A stretch of 64,000 bases of DNA from Nitrospirillum sp034653275. GTDB lineage: Bacteria; Pseudomonadota; Alphaproteobacteria; Azospirillales; Azospirillaceae. Each line of letters starts with the position of its first letter. The stretch's first letter is position 1. Where the stretch lies: positions 1,178,001 to 1,242,000 of the forward strand of contig NZ_JAYEES010000004.1 of assembly GCF_034653275.1 (NCBI RefSeq). The letters are read 5' to 3'. The position numbers were made by a program, and so were the translations under genes. Below are positions 61,293 through 64,000 of this stretch, piece by piece. The notes beneath the pieces were generated by a model. It saw nothing but the letters and a program-made list of their open reading frames with translations, searched no databases and was not told the origin of the DNA.

Positions 61293-62492
61293 ATGCGCTG
61301 CCTCTGGATCACGCTGGCCGACCCCGATCCGCCCCATAATGGACAGTTCATCTATTCCGGGGGACTGATCGGCAGCCTGGCACAAGCGGGCGCCGACATG
61401 GCGGTGCTGGGGTTGAGCCGCCCGGACGGCAAGCGCGCCGACGGCGCGCGCGAGACGCCCGGCACCGGCGCCATCGCCTGGCACCTGGCGGAGCATAAGC
61501 CCCGCTCGCGCTGGAGCAGCCTGCGGTCCCCCTTGCCCAACATCGCCCACCGTTGCGGCACGCCGGACATGCATGCCCGGCTGCGCCGCCTGCTGGCGAC
61601 GGAATCGTGGGACAGCGTGGTGCTGGACGGCGTGGGCTCGGGGTGGGCGCTGGCGGACTTCCTGCGCCGCTACCCGGACCGCCACAACCGGCCCAAGCTG
61701 GTGTACGTCTCGCACAACCACGAGGAGTCGTTGCGCGCCCAGCTGGCGCAGAACCAGTCCAACCTGCTGAAGCACCAGGCCATGCGCTTCGACGCCGCCA
61801 AGGTGACGCACCTGGAACGCGCCATCGTGAAAGAGGCGGATCTGATCACCGCCATCACGCCCGACGACGCCGACCTCTATCGCCAACGCTGGCCCGACAA
61901 GGCCATGGCCGTGCTGACCCCGGGCTATCGCGCGACGGAGCGGGAGAAGAAGCCCATCAGCCGCGACCTGCCCCGCCGCGCCGTCATCGTCGGCAGCTTC
62001 GACTGGATCGCCAAGCGCATGAACCTGGAAGAGTTCATCAGCGTGGCCGACGCCATCTTCGCCGCCAACGGCGTGGAGCTGGAGGTGGTGGGCAGCGGCG
62101 ACGCCACCTTCCTGGCCAGCATGCGCAAGCGCGTCCTGGCCACCCGTTTCACCGGCACGGTGGACGACGTGCGCCGCCACATGGACGCGGCCCGCATCGC
62201 GCTGGTGCCGGAACGCAACGGCGGCGGCTTCAAGCTGAAGGTCCTGGACTACGTCTTCAACCGCCTGCCCATCCTGGCCCTGAAGGGCTCGGTGGCCGGC
62301 GTGCCGCTGGAGCAGGAGGAGAGCATCCTGCTGTACCCGGGGCACGAGGACCTGGCCATGGGCGTGGTCCAGTCCATCGACGACCTGGACCGCCTGAACA
62401 ACCTGCAGGACGCGGCCTATCGCGCCTGTCGCGACAGTTTCCACTGGACCAGCAGGGGGCCGCAGTTGCTGACGGCCATCAGTGCGGCATGA
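61293..62492 (+). CDS. Glycosyltransferase, family 4 type
   Basis: A 399-residue GT-B glycosyltransferase. The N-terminal domain begins MRCLWITLADPDPPHNGQFI with the substrate-side VYVSHNHEESLRAQLAQN; the C-terminal domain has RRAVIVGSFDWIAKRMNLEE, VELEVVGSGDATF, TGTVDDVRRHMDAARIALVP and FKLKVLDYVFNRLPILAL. The sugar specificity is unknown. Its stop overlaps the start of the polymerase gene (ATGA), so the two are coupled. Confidence 0.9.
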   Translation: MRCLWITLADPDPPHNGQFIYSGGLIGSLAQAGADMAVLGLSRPDGKRADGARETPGTGAIAWHLAEHKPRSRWSSLRSPLPNIAHRCGTPDMHARLRRLLATESWDSVVLDGVGSGWALADFLRRYPDRHNRPKLVYVSHNHEESLRAQLAQNQSNLLKHQAMRFDAAKVTHLERAIVKEADLITAITPDDADLYRQRWPDKAMAVLTPGYRATEREKKPISRDLPRRAVIVGSFDWIAKRMNLEEFISVADAIFAANGVELEVVGSGDATFLASMRKRVLATRFTGTVDDVRRHMDAARIALVPERNGGGFKLKVLDYVFNRLPILALKGSVAGVPLEQEESILLYPGHEDLAMGVVQSIDDLDRLNNLQDAAYRACRDSFHWTSRGPQLLTAISAA

Positions 62493-63913
62493 CGACCTGG
62501 ACAGAATGGGCGGGATACGGCGCCGTTCCCCAAGACAGCGCCGCGCAACGGCAGCCGCTGGGGGTCGTGGATTGGGTGTTGCTGGTGGGATTCCTGCTGG
62601 GCATCTATACCGGCTTCGCCATCCAGATCACGCCCAACGTCCCCTTCCCCGCCGCCATTTCGGGCGTCACCGGGGTCATCCTGCTGTGGCGCCGGCGGCA
62701 CCGCATCTCACCCGCCGGCCTGGCCGCCTTCCTGGGCGTGACCTTGCTGCTGCTGGCCTCCATCCTCTACGCGCCGGGGCTGGACCTCTTGTCCAAGCGC
62801 ACCACCGGCCTGCTGCAGATGATCTATTCGCTGTCCATCTCCTACGCCCTGTTCCTGACGGTGGTGGAGGCGGGGCCGGCGGCCTTCTGCCGGCTGATGC
62901 TGGTCTTCATCCTGACCATCATCGTCGGCACCCTGCTGGAGACCTATGCCGGCCTGGCCGCCATCAGCGACGCCGTGCGGCAGAAGATCTACACCTCCGG
63001 CGTCTATGACGCCGACATCCGGGACGAACTGCTGTACGGCAAGGTGCGGCCCAAGCTGTTCACGTCGGAACCATCGGCCGTCACCTTCTCCTACACCCTG
63101 TTCTCCTTCTGCTGGCTGCTGACCAGCACCTGGAAATACAAGCGCTTCGGCTATCTCGTCATGATGGCCGCCGCCATGGTGGCCATGCCCGGCCCCACCC
63201 TGCTGCTGATGCTGCTGCTGCTGGGCCTGCACGAGATGGTGCCGAAGGGGGAGGAGCACGCCCCCACCCTGCTGAGCGTGCGTCTGATCAAGATCGGCGC
63301 CATCGCCGCCCTGGCCCTGATCGCCTTCGCCATCATCGCCAGCTCGGTCTACGCCGCCCGCCTGGACAACATCGCCAACGGCGACGACGAGAGCTTCTTC
63401 TATCGCGTCATCGGCCCCTTCCTCGTGACGGTGGAGGTGTTGAAGCACCACCCCATCCTGGGCATCGGCCTGACGGGTGAGCAGATGATCGCCGACAGCA
63501 TCGCCACCGTTTTCCTGCGGTCCGGCGCCTTCTCCCCCCTGTGGAACATCCCGGACCCGCAGGAGGTGATGACCAATTACTTCTGGCTGCACTGGGTCTA
63601 CCTGGGCATTTGCGGCGGCGTGGTGCTGATGCTGGCCATCACCGGCTGGCTGCGCAGCCTGGGCGTCCATGCCCTGGCGCTGTGCTGGCTGGGCTGGGCC
63701 ATCCTGGGCCAGGCCTCCGGCGCCTATGTCAGCCCCAAGACCTGGACCGTGCTGATGCTGATCGCGGCCTGCAGCATCCTGCACGCCGAGGCCCACAAGC
63801 GGAAGATGGCGCCGTCGGCGCCCATCCCCGCCCCTCCGCCACCGCCCCGGCCCTATCCGCCGGGCACGCTGGTCGCCATCGGCGGCAATGGCCGACCCCG
63901 ATATCGTCCCTAG
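62489..63913 (+). CDS. O-antigen/exopolysaccharide polymerase (Wzy-like) membrane protein
   Basis: A 474-residue membrane protein with about ten helices, including DWVLLVGFLLGIYTGFAIQI, FRLMLVF-type and LVMMAAAMVAMPGPTLLLML, and a large periplasmic loop near residues 300-360 (ESFFYRVIGPFLVTVEVLKH then HPILGIGLTGEQM). This matches the Wzy/O-antigen ligase-like superfamily, which polymerises lipid-linked repeat units. The last 35 residues are a proline-rich tail. The ATG overlaps the previous stop. Polymerase and ligase cannot be separated by sequence alone, but context favours polymerase. Confidence 0.82.
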   Translation: MTTWTEWAGYGAVPQDSAAQRQPLGVVDWVLLVGFLLGIYTGFAIQITPNVPFPAAISGVTGVILLWRRRHRISPAGLAAFLGVTLLLLASILYAPGLDLLSKRTTGLLQMIYSLSISYALFLTVVEAGPAAFCRLMLVFILTIIVGTLLETYAGLAAISDAVRQKIYTSGVYDADIRDELLYGKVRPKLFTSEPSAVTFSYTLFSFCWLLTSTWKYKRFGYLVMMAAAMVAMPGPTLLLMLLLLGLHEMVPKGEEHAPTLLSVRLIKIGAIAALALIAFAIIASSVYAARLDNIANGDDESFFYRVIGPFLVTVEVLKHHPILGIGLTGEQMIADSIATVFLRSGAFSPLWNIPDPQEVMTNYFWLHWVYLGICGGVVLMLAITGWLRSLGVHALALCWLGWAILGQASGAYVSPKTWTVLMLIAACSILHAEAHKRKMAPSAPIPAPPPPPRPYPPGTLVAIGGNGRPRYRP

Positions 63914-63987
63914 TTAGCTTCCCCTGGCCGGCGCAGCCGAAAAAGACCGGTTCCGACACCATAGCCACCAAGCCCTGAGGCAGAGTG

Positions 63988-64000
63988 ATGACCCTTGCGA
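63988..64000 (+). CDS. Start of the next gene (partial)
   Basis: An ATG at 63988, 8 bp after a GAGG, opens a frame that runs off the window end after four codons (MTLA). It may be the next gene of the polysaccharide locus; nothing more can be said. Confidence 0.35.

Noticed and set aside
1..64000. CRISPR arrays, tRNA or rRNA genes, IS elements and prophage
   Set aside because: No regularly spaced repeats, no tRNA-like cloverleaf, no transposase, integrase or phage structural gene was seen in either strand.

Overview
The window is about 64 kb of chromosomal DNA with high G+C, strong third-position G/C bias and few long intergenic gaps. The gene content points to an alphaproteobacterium, probably Rhodospirillales/Azospirillaceae (Azospirillum, Nitrospirillum or Niveispirillum-like). 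The reasons are a RegB/RegA redox pair beside a cyo quinol oxidase, a ChvG/ChvI-like envelope two-component system beside an exopolysaccharide locus, TonB-dependent receptors of the sphingomonad/rhodospirillal type, and FCD-type GntR control of fatty-acid genes. The family assignment is inference from gene content; no rRNA, tRNA, phage, IS element or CRISPR array was seen.

Layout. (1) 0.1-9.7 kb is an accessory region: an SDR, a DUF3313 lipoprotein, a TetR regulator, a large winged-helix/ATPase/TPR regulator, two AraC-type regulators, a TehA/SLAC1-type transporter and a PEBP protein. (2) 9.7-16.3 kb looks like an aromatic-ester unit: an MHS-family MFS transporter divergent from a TonB-dependent receptor and a secreted tannase/feruloyl esterase, then a DMT exporter. 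(3) 16.4-20.9 kb has a ParE/RelE-type toxin-antitoxin pair, an AraC regulator, a coiled-coil porin and a small lipoprotein. (4) 21-28.1 kb is a beta-oxidation operon (SDR, acyl-CoA dehydrogenase, thiolase, FadB/FadJ-like protein) divergent from a GntR/FCD regulator, with a consensus operator between them. (5) 28.7-34.7 kb is cyoABCD followed by regB-regA. (6) 34.8-43.4 kb holds a second winged-helix/ATPase/TPR regulator, a LysR/pirin divergent pair around a perfect dyad, Dps, an alpha/beta hydrolase, an XRE regulator and an SDR. (7) 43.4-64 kb is an exopolysaccharide region: a beta-helix lyase-like protein, a lipoprotein/response-regulator/histidine-kinase overlapping trio, a sulfatase, manC, a beta-barrel protein, wza, wzc, three glycosyltransferases, a WcaJ-type initiating transferase and a Wzy-like polymerase. 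No flippase is seen before the window ends.

The most notable sequence-level pattern is that four genes (both winged-helix ATPases, the DMT exporter and the alpha/beta hydrolase) are each interrupted by what reads as one missing base inside a run of six or seven G/C. In every case adding one base restores a full-length family-like protein. This could be homopolymer undercalling in the assembly, real slippage mutations, or less likely programmed -1 frameshifting; raw reads decide it.

Other structure outside genes: a TNGTNNNACNA operator for the GntR protein, an 11-base core of which recurs inside a dyad upstream of cyoA; a 10-bp perfect inverted repeat between lysR and pirin; several long GC-rich hairpins at operon ends; and a tandem 15-bp repeat between wzc and the next gene.
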